A stretch of 64,000 bases of DNA, taken from the NCBI RefSeq assembly GCF_014696065.1, contig NZ_JACJPL010000015.1, forward strand, positions 469,188-533,187, in the 5' to 3' direction. Within the stretch, counting starts at the first letter, position 1; each line of letters starts with the position of its first letter. This document shows, in pieces, positions 8,541 to 17,595 of this stretch. A model generated the notes under the pieces. It searched no databases. It was not told where the DNA came from and worked only from the letters and a program-made list of their open reading frames with translations. Both the position numbers and the translations under genes were made by a program. Origin of the DNA: Leptolyngbya sp. FACHB-261 (GTDB lineage: Bacteria; Cyanobacteriota; Cyanobacteriia; FACHB-261).

Positions 8541-9923
8541 TTAAGCCAGGTCTGCTTGGAGTGAAAAAGGAACTGAAGCCAAGGTCGCGTAGGGTCCTCC
8601 CTTCAAGGCCTTGGCTACGGCATTGCTCTGCCTGCGCAAGCCTTCGTAGAAAAAGAAGACTTCTCCTGGGATGCCATGCTCACGGTGGAGTTGAATGATC
8701 CGCAAGAGATCCTGACAACTCAACTCGACACCATTGGCTTTAAAGGCAACGCCTGGGACACATTTTTGTAGCTGATCAGCTCCGAGATACTGCCCCAGCT
8801 TTTCAATTTCTTGCCGATACTTGCCGAAATCGGAGCGATAAATTTGAGGATGTAGTAGGTCAACCAAACCACGCTGCATCCAAGCTTTAGAGTCTTGAAG
8901 ATAGTTCTGCAAGCCCCAAGGATAGACACTGGGAGCCATTGAGACCACTAGTTGCGGCCTAATCGCTTTGATCTGGGAGTATAGGCGAGCTAGAAAGTCA
9001 GTCAATTGGTCGGCTCGCCACTGCAGCCAAGCTGAATCTTTGGGATTAGCTGGCGGAGCCTGACCAAACTCAGCTCGAAAACGGATGAGCGTACTAGGTT
9101 CATAACCCGCTTCGGCAGGCAGAGCAGGCAGCCGATCATCGCCCTGAATGCCATCCACATCATATTTTTGGATGACCTCAAGGATGAGGCTTTGCATGAA
9201 CTCTTGCACCTCAGGGTCAAGGGCATTCATCCAGGTCATGCCGCCCTTGTGCAGCAAAGAACCCTGAGCATCACGCACGGCCCATGCTGGTTTCTTCTGC
9301 AAAAGATGTCCACCTTGGCGCTTAGGCGAACTGGCAAAGCCGTACTCAAACCAGGGAATCACTACGATGCCTCGGCTATGGGCTTCAACAATCAGCTCGG
9401 CCAGCGGATCACGGCCTTGATGGGCAAAATAGGGAGCAATATTGAAGGCAAAGCCATGATCCAACATGACTTGGCTGCGATAAAGCGTAAAGCCCTGATT
9501 CCAAACCACAGGAAACACAACGTTGAATCTCAGCTCAGCCAGGAATTCCATTGCCTGAGCTAGATTGACTCGTGAATCGAGTACTTTGCTGTGATTGACG
9601 TTAGGGATCCAAATGCCTCTCAGCTCTTGAGGGAGGTGGGGTAGAGAACTGGAAGCCGTTCGGAACGGGCTATTCTGACGGCGGCTCAACAACTCCTGAG
9701 CAAAGCTGGCACCGAGAACCCCTTGGTCCAGGAGGTTTAAGTCAGCATGACAAAAGGCTTCTAAAGCAGCCTCGGTCTGAGGGCCATAGGAGCCATCGAT
9801 GCGACTGGTATACAACCCTAGACGGGCCAAATTCTCTTGTAACTGCACGAGCAGTTCTGGCTCAGCGCTCAGCTTAGACAGGCTGATGCCTACATTTCGG
9901 CGCTGCAGCTGTTCAAGTCTCAT
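8541..9923 (-). CDS. Peptidoglycan-binding and glycoside-hydrolase-like (GHL10/DUF187) protein
   Basis: A 460-residue two-domain protein. A peptidoglycan-binding type 1 repeat lies at about residues 22-65 (LARLGLYTSRIDGSYGPQTE). From about residue 95 comes a TIM-barrel-like domain of the glycosyl-hydrolase-like 10 family, with LRGIWIPNVNHSKV, FNVVFPVVWNQG, IVVIPWFEYGFA, YDVDGIQGDDR and VDLLHPQIYRSD. No clear signal peptide follows the ATG at 9923; a TTG three codons upstream is possible. The role is probably cell-wall glycan hydrolysis or remodelling. Family catalytic residues are poorly defined, so activity is inferred. It ends 15 bp after the convergent ccmK4 stop. Confidence 0.85.
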   Translation of the reverse strand: MRLEQLQRRNVGISLSKLSAEPELLVQLQENLARLGLYTSRIDGSYGPQTEAALEAFCHADLNLLDQGVLGASFAQELLSRRQNSPFRTASSSLPHLPQELRGIWIPNVNHSKVLDSRVNLAQAMEFLAELRFNVVFPVVWNQGFTLYRSQVMLDHGFAFNIAPYFAHQGRDPLAELIVEAHSRGIVVIPWFEYGFASSPKRQGGHLLQKKPAWAVRDAQGSLLHKGGMTWMNALDPEVQEFMQSLILEVIQKYDVDGIQGDDRLPALPAEAGYEPSTLIRFRAEFGQAPPANPKDSAWLQWRADQLTDFLARLYSQIKAIRPQLVVSMAPSVYPWGLQNYLQDSKAWMQRGLVDLLHPQIYRSDFGKYRQEIEKLGQYLGADQLQKCVPGVAFKANGVELSCQDLLRIIQLHREHGIPGEVFFFYEGLRRQSNAVAKALKGGPYATLASVPFSLQADLA

Positions 9924-9962
9924 GGCTTGCAAGTCTCATCCAGGTCTCATAGTCGCCCGTGC

Positions 9963-10121
9963 TTAGCGGCGTTCTTGGTTCATCCAATCAAAGACTAGAA
10001 CCCAACTGATTATGGCCAGAAGCACCAAACACCAAGAGAGAAAGGGGATGAGCAGAGATACTGCATAGGCCAGCAGAATCAGGAAAAAGGCCAGAAGCGT
10101 AGAGATGATAATGCCAGCCAT
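9963..10121 (-). CDS. Small hydrophobic membrane protein, 52 aa
   Basis: A short gene reading MAGIIISTLLAFFLILLAYA, then further hydrophobic residues, ending in DWMNQERR. Two membrane helices (about residues 3-27 and 29-46) with a basic/polar cytosolic tail are evident. The ribosome-binding site TAGGAG lies about nine bases before the ATG at 10121. It stops 39 bp before the glycosidase-like gene on the same strand, so the two may be co-transcribed. Family not recognised; coding status rests on the clear site and the membrane-protein composition. Confidence 0.65.
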   Translation of the reverse strand: MAGIIISTLLAFFLILLAYAVSLLIPFLSWCLVLLAIISWVLVFDWMNQERR

Positions 10122-10339
10122 CGCGAGTGCTCCTAGGCACAGAAGGATGATCCAGAATCAGACAATCCTTCGTAGGCCATGAACCTTTGAACAATCCTTA
10201 ACCTATATGCTCGTTCCGTCAAGAGACCTCATCTGATGGATTCACCTGCCTGGGTGATTGACGCTCTGCGCAAGGCGTTGTTCCGTTCAATTGTGTCTCT
10301 CAGCTACGATTCTAGAGTCCTTCTAAAGGGAGGAGCCCG

Positions 10340-11188
10340 CTAGGGGAGCAAAACTGCCGCATGGTGACGGATATGATCTTCAACAAATGTGGTGATGAAG
10401 TAATAACCGTGGTCGTAGCCAGGCTGTCGGCGCAAGTTGAGCGGTTGGCCCACCTTGGCACAGGCTTGCTCAAACACCTCAGGCAGTAGTTGATCATTCA
10501 GGAATGGATCGGCACTGCCCTGGTCGATCAGAATCAGTCGGTTGTCGTGAGCGGAGAGGACCAGTTCGCTAGCGTCATAAGCGCGCCAAGCTTCCGAGTC
10601 AGGGCCAAGATAATTGCCAAAGGCTTTTTGGCCCCAGGCACAACGGGTCGGCGCAGCGATGGGGGCAAAGGCTGAGACCGACTGATAGCGCTCTGGGTTT
10701 CTCAGCGCACAGACTAGGGCTCCGTGCCCTCCCATGGAGTGTCCAAAGATGCCCTGTCGTCCTGGCTGAACTGGGAAGTGCTCAGCAATTAGGGCAGGCA
10801 GTTCCTCAACCACGTAGCTATACATTTGATAGTGAGCTTGCCAGGGTTGGGCAGTGGCATCCACATAAAATCCAGCACCCGTTCCGAAATCCCAGTCGTC
10901 GTTTTCGCCTTCGATGCCTGCATCGCGAGGGCTGGTATCTGGAGTTACGAGAATCAAGCCATGTTCGGCAGCAAAGCGTTGCGCCCCAGCCTTGACCATG
11001 AAATTTTCTTCGGTGCAGGTCAGCCCGGAGAGGAAGTACAGTACTGGCAATCGTCTCGATTGAGCTTGAGGCGGTTGATAGACTGCAAAACGCATCTCCC
11101 CATTGCAAGTTTGGGAGTAATGCTTGTAAAAGCCGAGCTTGCCACCGAAGCAACGATACTCGCTGACCAGACTGGGAGAGGTTGGCAT
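10340..11188 (-). CDS. frmB: S-formylglutathione hydrolase
   Basis: A 282-residue esterase-D-type alpha/beta hydrolase that cleaves S-formylglutathione to formate and glutathione, the last step of glutathione-dependent formaldehyde detoxification. The nucleophile is Ser151 in GHSMGGHGAL; the acid is probably in DQGSADPFL and the His in DHGYYF. LSGLTCTEENFMVKAGAQ is diagnostic of the family. The opening SPSLVSEYRCFGGKLGFYKH is typical, and ATG 11188 gives the normal length. The matching dehydrogenase lies about 1.6 kb away on the same strand. Confidence 0.94.
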   Translation of the reverse strand: MPTSPSLVSEYRCFGGKLGFYKHYSQTCNGEMRFAVYQPPQAQSRRLPVLYFLSGLTCTEENFMVKAGAQRFAAEHGLILVTPDTSPRDAGIEGENDDWDFGTGAGFYVDATAQPWQAHYQMYSYVVEELPALIAEHFPVQPGRQGIFGHSMGGHGALVCALRNPERYQSVSAFAPIAAPTRCAWGQKAFGNYLGPDSEAWRAYDASELVLSAHDNRLILIDQGSADPFLNDQLLPEVFEQACAKVGQPLNLRRQPGYDHGYYFITTFVEDHIRHHAAVLLP

Positions 11189-11362
11189 AAGCTATCTGAA
11201 TTTGCAAGAAGAGCGTGATTTCTACAATGAAAAGACTACTGGTTACTGGAATTGGACCAAGCTACTTTAGGTTGCTTAGAGAATACAGGTTTAACTTAAA
11301 AAATCCAAGCTGAAGCACCTTAAGGAATTTTAAAGCGACTTTTTATAGCAACCACTTTAAAA

Positions 11363-11617
11363 ATGGATGAGCAAATTTTTGCCAGAGTTCAACAAGTTCT
11401 AGCCCAAGTCTTTGAGCGCCGCAGAGAGCAAATCACTTCAAGTACTTATGTAGTCGCAGATTTAGGTGCAGATTCTATCGATATTGTGGAGCTAGTCTTG
11501 ACTTTGGAAGAGGAATTTGATCTTGACATTCCCTTCGAGGATCTGGAGGAAGTTCAAGACGTGAATGCACAACAAATTGCCAGCTATTTCACCAGAAAGC
11601 TGCAGGATGAAGATTGA
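11363..11617 (+). CDS. Divergent acyl carrier protein
   Basis: An 84-residue acidic four-helix carrier protein. The phosphopantetheine attachment Ser38 lies in DLGADSIDIVELVLTLEEEF, with Ile replacing the usual Leu of the DSL motif. The C-terminal helix (QQIASYFTRKLQDED) differs from housekeeping AcpP. It sits alone between minus-strand genes with no fatty-acid or polyketide synthase gene nearby, so it is more likely a specialised carrier than the primary AcpP. Start ATG 11363; an AT-rich leader precedes it and no strong ribosome-binding site is seen. Confidence 0.88.
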   Translation: MDEQIFARVQQVLAQVFERRREQITSSTYVVADLGADSIDIVELVLTLEEEFDLDIPFEDLEEVQDVNAQQIASYFTRKLQDED

Positions 11618-11704
11618 GAAAAGCAACTAGGGGTCCGGATTTCAAGTAGCCTATCAATCCAGTTAAAGGCTCGATTATTTTTGATTTCCTACTAACTGAG
11701 CGCA

Positions 11705-12235
11705 CTACCTGCCAATATTCTGCTCCTGACGTGCTCGTTTCATAATGGTCTGGATATATTCGTTTTTTGCCTCTGTATAGCCTTCTCGGTCTGTTTGGAA
11801 GTGAGCAGCCAAGCCGCGTTTGAGGGCTGCGTAACACTGCGCTTCTTCGGGGTGAGCGCGCAGGTAGTCTCGGAACAGCAACCGTTCCCAAAATTTGCCA
11901 TACGCTTCAACGATGTGAATATGATGGGTACGCTCTTTACCAAAGGGAGGCATACCTTTAACCAGAAATAGGCGCTCTGGATTGGGATCATCGTGCCAGT
12001 GAATATAACCCAGCGACTCTAAGTGCGGGATGCCCTGCCTGGCAGCATCTAAGGAACGAACACCAACCATCAAATCAATGATCGGTTTGGCAGCTAAGCC
12101 TGGCACCGCCGTGCTGCCCATATGTTCGATCGCGACAACCTGCTCATTGCCCAATGCTTCCCAGATCTTGGTTTTTTCTGCTTCAAACTGAGCGGGCCAG
12201 CGTGGGTCGTATTCGACGATAACGATTTCATCCAT
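11705..12235 (-). CDS. GrpB family protein (nucleotidyltransferase-like fold)
   Basis: A 176-residue GrpB/UPF0157 protein. The motif IEHMGSTAVPGLAAKPIIDLM carries the G-S-x(n)-D pattern seen in the nucleotidyltransferase superfamily to which this family is related, and HIHIVEAYGKFWERLLFRDYL is family-typical. The biochemical substrate is not known. It starts at ATG 12235. It lies 23 bp after the DUF2283 gene on the same strand, so the three genes 12725-11705 may form one transcript. Confidence 0.88.
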   Translation of the reverse strand: MDEIVIVEYDPRWPAQFEAEKTKIWEALGNEQVVAIEHMGSTAVPGLAAKPIIDLMVGVRSLDAARQGIPHLESLGYIHWHDDPNPERLFLVKGMPPFGKERTHHIHIVEAYGKFWERLLFRDYLRAHPEEAQCYAALKRGLAAHFQTDREGYTEAKNEYIQTIMKRARQEQNIGR

Positions 12236-12258
12236 TGGTTAGTTTGCTTCCAGCTCGG

Positions 12259-12474
12259 TTAATTAGCGTTTGCAACTGGTGTCAGCAATCCTTTAAGCTC
12301 TAAAGTTTTCAAATCAACTTTTGAGGAGGCTAAATCGATCTCGAGACCAACAACACCTCCCTCGGTATCGAAATCGATCACAACATCTGAGGCAATCTCT
12401 TCTGATTCAACGCTGGGCTTGTCATTCAACCTAATCGAGAGAGTGTCAGTGTCAGAGAAGTACCGTATCTTCAT
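12259..12474 (-). CDS. DUF2283 family small protein
   Basis: A 71-residue protein of the DUF2283 family. KIRYFSDTDTLSIRL, VIDFDTEGGVVGLEI and the final LKGLL are typical. It overlaps the preceding gene by four bases (ATGA), a translational-coupling arrangement. Such pairs are frequent in cyanobacteria and look like toxin-antitoxin units, with DUF2283 as the likely partner or antidote; that role is inference, not shown here. Confidence 0.85.
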   Translation of the reverse strand: MKIRYFSDTDTLSIRLNDKPSVESEEIASDVVIDFDTEGGVVGLEIDLASSKVDLKTLELKGLLTPVANAN

Positions 12475-12725
12475 GGTTCCAGCCCTCGCTTTAGCCTTGA
12501 TAAAAAATTGCGGTCGAAATAGGCGTTGTGTACAGTTTCTCCATCCTCCAACACGATGACTCTAAGCACCCGATTTTCATACTCACCAATCGCTGCCCAG
12601 TAACTGACACGGCCATTGGGCTGTATTGCTACTTTGAGTGGGTTACTCAGTACACGTCTACACCATTCACGTTGAATTTCTGGTCGTTCTAGCAGCTTCT
12701 GCTCAAAGTAGCTAGTTGTCTTCAC
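12471..12725 (-). CDS. Small protein paired with DUF2283 (DUF4258-like)
   Basis: An 84-residue basic protein. REWCRRVLSNPLKVAIQPNG, VSYWAAIGEYENRVLRVIVL and AYFDRNFLSRLKRG suggest a compact alpha/beta RelE/DUF4258-like fold, common as the upstream partner of DUF2283. The stop overlaps the DUF2283 start by four bases. The pair could be a toxin-antitoxin module, with this protein the candidate effector. The fold assignment is by resemblance only, and no catalytic residues can be named. Confidence 0.7.
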   Translation of the reverse strand: MKTTSYFEQKLLERPEIQREWCRRVLSNPLKVAIQPNGRVSYWAAIGEYENRVLRVIVLEDGETVHNAYFDRNFLSRLKRGLEP

Positions 12726-12746
12726 GTCAATGTTGTCAAATTGCGA

Positions 12747-14453
<1,707 letters not shown>

Positions 14454-14485
14454 GCTCCGATTCCGTTAGGACCAATTCAAACTCG

Positions 14486-14531
14486 ACCCCCTGGTTCCTC
14501 AAAGCTGTGCGCGATGGAGGAGCCAGGGGGT
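14486..14531 (+). terminator. Terminator-like hairpin after the PPC-domain gene
   Basis: Fifteen-base arms (ACCCCCTGGTTCCTC / GAGGAGCCAGGGGGT, one G-U pair) with a 16-base loop, followed by TGGGTTTATTT. The stem is very strong, the T run imperfect. Confidence 0.7.
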
Positions 14532-14585
14532 TGGGTTTATTTGGACGCTTTGGGCTAGGCGCAGTTTACTCAAACCTACAACCAA

Positions 14586-14775
14586 TGCTGCTGCAAGTGG
14601 GACAGTTCTTACCAACGATGGGACATCACCGATTACCAGTGGGACAAATGCCGCCAGCGGTGGGATACGTCTGATCCCGAGTGGGAGATGGGGTGTCAAC
14701 TGGTGAGACCGTTTCCGGCATCTATGGGACAAAGCCCCATAACAGTGGGACCAATGCTGTCAGCGTTGCACCCCA
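14586..14775. repeat. Degenerate 21-bp tandem repeat, about nine units
   Basis: A core TGGGA(C) recurs at 14598, 14619, 14640, 14661, 14682, a variant near 14703, then 14725, 14746 and a decayed unit near 14766. The period is 21 bp with one extra base between units 6 and 7. The approximate consensus is TGCCGCCAACAGTGGGACAAA. Twenty-one bases equals seven codons. In one plus frame the first units read as heptapeptides ending SGT, and the minus strand reads as VPL heptads, but the frame is not maintained. Confidence 0.8.
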
Positions 14776-14943
14776 CATCCCACTTAAGAGCACAGGCATC
14801 CCACCAGTACCCAACGCCGAATTGAGCGCCTTCAAGATAAAGCTTTGGGGGCTCCTCAAACTAAGACCGCCTGCACGCTTTGCAAGGGGCTAACCTGCGT
14901 ATGCAGGCTTCGTCTATGTAGCCGTATTTAGCCTGTCGCCACC
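14776..14943. other. Spacer after the 21-bp repeat
   Basis: No gene is supported. A small perfect hairpin CCTGC GTAT GCAGG lies at 14894-14907 and could contribute to termination of the minus-strand Uma2 gene. Confidence 0.35.
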
Positions 14944-15681
14944 TTAAGAGGCATCTGGATCAACACCCATCGCCCTCAACTGTGCCTTGAGCTGTTCCAC
15001 TTGCAGGAGTGCCTGTTCTGCCCGTTGGCGCTCCTGCTCCGCTCTTTGGCGCTCTTGCTCTGCCCGTTCCTCCGCCTGCTGCCGAGCCAGCGTCTCTTCG
15101 CGTAGAGCCTGCGCCAACTCTTCGGGAATGGGCAACTTCTCGCCGGTATCCTCTCGATAGAAACCAATCAGTGAGCCCTCAGGCTGTAGACGCAGTTGCA
15201 ACGGTTGGCTGAGCCCGTCCTGAATGAGTTCGTAGACGTCTCCCCGTAACCGGTAGCCGCGCAGTTGTTCTTCAATCCACTCCGCCTTCGGGTCAAACAG
15301 CCAATATTCCTGCACACCTAGCTGCTCATAGAGCATCTTTTTGTGAATCAGATCTTGGTCTTTGGTTCCCTTCGAAGTCATTTCAAAAATGACTGCTGGC
15401 ACCTGGCCCTCTTCCCAAACTTTGTAATTATCCCGACCGCCCGGGGTCACCTCAAAAATGACCATCACATCCGGCGCGACCCGTAAGCGGGGAAAATCCT
15501 TTGCAAAGTAGAGAAACTGGTTGCCCAACACTGTCGCCTGACGCCCCAGCAAGTACTGCCTCAGAACTTCAAGCGTCACCAACAAAACATATAGGTGAGC
15601 ATAGGTTTCAGCTACCGGTTCACCATCAGAACTGGGATAAAAGATTTCAGTGGCTTGGGTCGCGGGGGAGAGCGCCGTCAT
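14944..15681 (-). CDS. Uma2/DUF820 family putative restriction-endonuclease-like protein
   Basis: A 245-residue protein of the Uma2 (DUF820) family, which has a PD-(D/E)XK nuclease-like fold and is greatly expanded in cyanobacteria. RVAPDVMVIFEV, PAVIFEMTSKGTKDQDLIHK and LGVQEYWLFDP contain the D...E-x-[ST]-K type residues. The C-terminus is a charged coiled coil with near-exact AEQERQR repeats and ends ALLQVEQLKAQLRAMGVDPDAS. The start at 15681 (MTALSPATQ) was preferred because a terminator-like hairpin at 15749-15787 lies inside the longer alternative from 15792. Cellular role unknown. Confidence 0.85.
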   Translation of the reverse strand: MTALSPATQATEIFYPSSDGEPVAETYAHLYVLLVTLEVLRQYLLGRQATVLGNQFLYFAKDFPRLRVAPDVMVIFEVTPGGRDNYKVWEEGQVPAVIFEMTSKGTKDQDLIHKKMLYEQLGVQEYWLFDPKAEWIEEQLRGYRLRGDVYELIQDGLSQPLQLRLQPEGSLIGFYREDTGEKLPIPEELAQALREETLARQQAEERAEQERQRAEQERQRAEQALLQVEQLKAQLRAMGVDPDAS

Positions 15682-15748
15682 AGCCGCACTAAGTTGCAAG
15701 TAAGAGAACTGCAAGCAAGAGCCAGTTGCCTCAATCTTACCGTCGCAA

Positions 15749-15787
15749 GCAAAAGCCTCCCTTCGAAACTCAAAGAGAGGCTTTTGC
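15749..15787 (-). terminator. Terminator hairpin downstream of pepA
   Basis: Eleven perfect base pairs (GCAAAAGCCTC / GAGGCTTTTGC) with a 17-base loop, about 65 bp past the pepA stop on the minus strand. Its position argues that the next gene starts after it (15681). Confidence 0.65.
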
Positions 15788-15851
15788 ACCATCGACCTGA
15801 TAATCGAGCGGTTAGAGCATCAGGTTTAAAGCGTCAGATTAAAGTATCAAA

Positions 15852-17327
15852 CTAGCTGGTCACCCAATTCACTAGCGTCCGCACGCCAAAGCCGGTTGCA
15901 CCCGTGTTGTTGTAACCGCTTTCTTTATCAGCCCAAACTGGACCGGCAATATCCAGGTGAACCCAAGGCGTCTCTTTGACAAACTGCTTCAAGAACAGCG
16001 CCGCCGTAATCGCGCCACCCGGACGAGGACCTGTGTTCTTAAAGTCAGCAACGCCCGACTTCATGCCGTCCCAGTACTTCTCTTCTAGGGGCATGCGCCA
16101 GAACTTCTCACCCGAAACACTTGAAGCCTTGTCAAACTGCTCCGCAATCTCGTCATTGGGACTCCATAAACCGGCAATGTCGTCGCCCAAAGCGATCACA
16201 CAGGCACCGGTCAGCGTCGCCAAGTCCACAATCGCATCTACACCCAGCTTCTCAGTAAACACCAGAGCATCCGCCAGGGTCAGACGGCCCTCGGCGTCGG
16301 TATTGTTAACCTCAATGGTTTTGCCGTTGGAAGCCGTGAGAATATCGCCAGGGTGCATCGCATGACCGCTGATCATGTTCTCAGTGGCCGCCACCACAAA
16401 GTGAACTTCAACATCCGGCTTGAGCTGACCAACCGCCTTGGCCGAACCCAGAGCTGCTGCCGAGCCGCCCATGTCAGTCTTCATCATTTCGATGCCGCTG
16501 CCTGCCCCTTTAATATTCAGGCCACCAGAATCAAAGGTCAGACCTTTGCCGATGATTGCTAGCTTGCGACGGGGCTCGCCTACAGGCTTGTAGGTCAGGT
16601 GAATAAACTTAGGCGGCAGTTCGGAAGCTTGAGCTACGCCCAGGAAAGCCCCCATGCCTAGCTTCTCGCAGTCTTCACGCTCTAGAATCTCTAGCTCCAG
16701 ACCGTAATCTTGAGCGATCTGCTGTGCCGTCTCCGCCAGCGTGATTGGTGTGACCAGATTGGCTGGAGCCGCCACCAGCTCCCGAGCCAAAATCACCCCT
16801 TCACAGATGCCCTTGGCTTTGGTGATCGCCTCCGGTTGAGAGCCCACCTCCAGCAGGTCGATACGTTCCGGCGGTTTGGCCTCACCATTGGTCTCCGACT
16901 TGAAGCGCACATCCTGATGCAGCGCTAGGGTGATCCCCTCCACCAGAGCTTGCGTGGTCAGAGCAGCATCGTCATTGAACAGGGGAAAAGCGACACCAAC
17001 CTGCTTACAGCGGTTTTGCTTCGCCAGACGGATCCCAACCGCTGCTCCGCGACGCAGCGTATCCAGCGTGGCTTTGTCCCGCTCGCCCAACCCCACTAGC
17101 ACAAGCTTGTGAATAGGGCTCTTGCTGCCTACCCGCGCTGTGGTGCTAGAGCCCGGCTTGCCTTCAAATTCTGTTTCGGCGATGACTTCCGCTAGCGTGC
17201 CACCCAAGATTTTTTCATCCAAGGTGCTTAGGGGACCGCTAAGCTGCTGGTCGCCCTGAAAAAAGCCCAGAACCAAACCGTCCCCTGACCAGTCCAACAA
17301 AGAAGTACCTGGCGTTTGAAACTCCAT
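15852..17327 (-). CDS. pepA: Leucyl (cytosol) aminopeptidase
   Basis: A 491-residue M17-family metallo-aminopeptidase that releases N-terminal residues from peptides in the cytoplasm. The two-metal site is intact: [15 protein letters not shown], the [10 protein letters not shown] region and [14 protein letters not shown], which also carries the catalytic Arg. The N-terminal macrodomain-like region spans about residues 1-165. Length is standard. ATG 17327. Monocistronic by spacing, with a hairpin beyond its stop. Confidence 0.96.
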   Translation of the reverse strand: MEFQTPGTSLLDWSGDGLVLGFFQGDQQLSGPLSTLDEKILGGTLAEVIAETEFEGKPGSSTTARVGSKSPIHKLVLVGLGERDKATLDTLRRGAAVGIRLAKQNRCKQVGVAFPLFNDDAALTTQALVEGITLALHQDVRFKSETNGEAKPPERIDLLEVGSQPEAITKAKGICEGVILARELVAAPANLVTPITLAETAQQIAQDYGLELEILEREDCEKLGMGAFLGVAQASELPPKFIHLTYKPVGEPRRKLAIIGKGLTFDSGGLNIKGAGSGIEMMKTDMGGSAAALGSAKAVGQLKPDVEVHFVVAATENMISGHAMHPGDILTASNGKTIEVNNTDAEGRLTLADALVFTEKLGVDAIVDLATLTGACVIALGDDIAGLWSPNDEIAEQFDKASSVSGEKFWRMPLEEKYWDGMKSGVADFKNTGPRPGGAITAALFLKQFVKETPWVHLDIAGPVWADKESGYNNTGATGFGVRTLVNWVTS

Positions 17328-17595
17328 AATCTTTCGGCTACAACTTCATTTTTTGTACTTATCAGTGTAGTTTTCCTGTCCCAGAATCGGTTGGACGGTT
17401 AATTATAGGGTGGTGAGCACAAAACGAGGCTCAGTCACCTCCCCCCTCGCGGGGAAAGTAGGTCTTGCCAGCTCTATCGAAAGTGCTAAAGTCGCTAAGA
17501 GCAACGAAGGCAGTGCATTCAACCAGTGTGTCAGACCAGTCGATCCAGTCAGTGTTTCAGTCCCCTGAGTTGATGAGTCTCGGTAGGTTAAGCCA

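Noticed and set aside
14499..14893. Frames on both strands across the 21-bp repeat
   Set aside because: Repeat-driven open frames with stops in both alternatives and no ribosome-binding sites.
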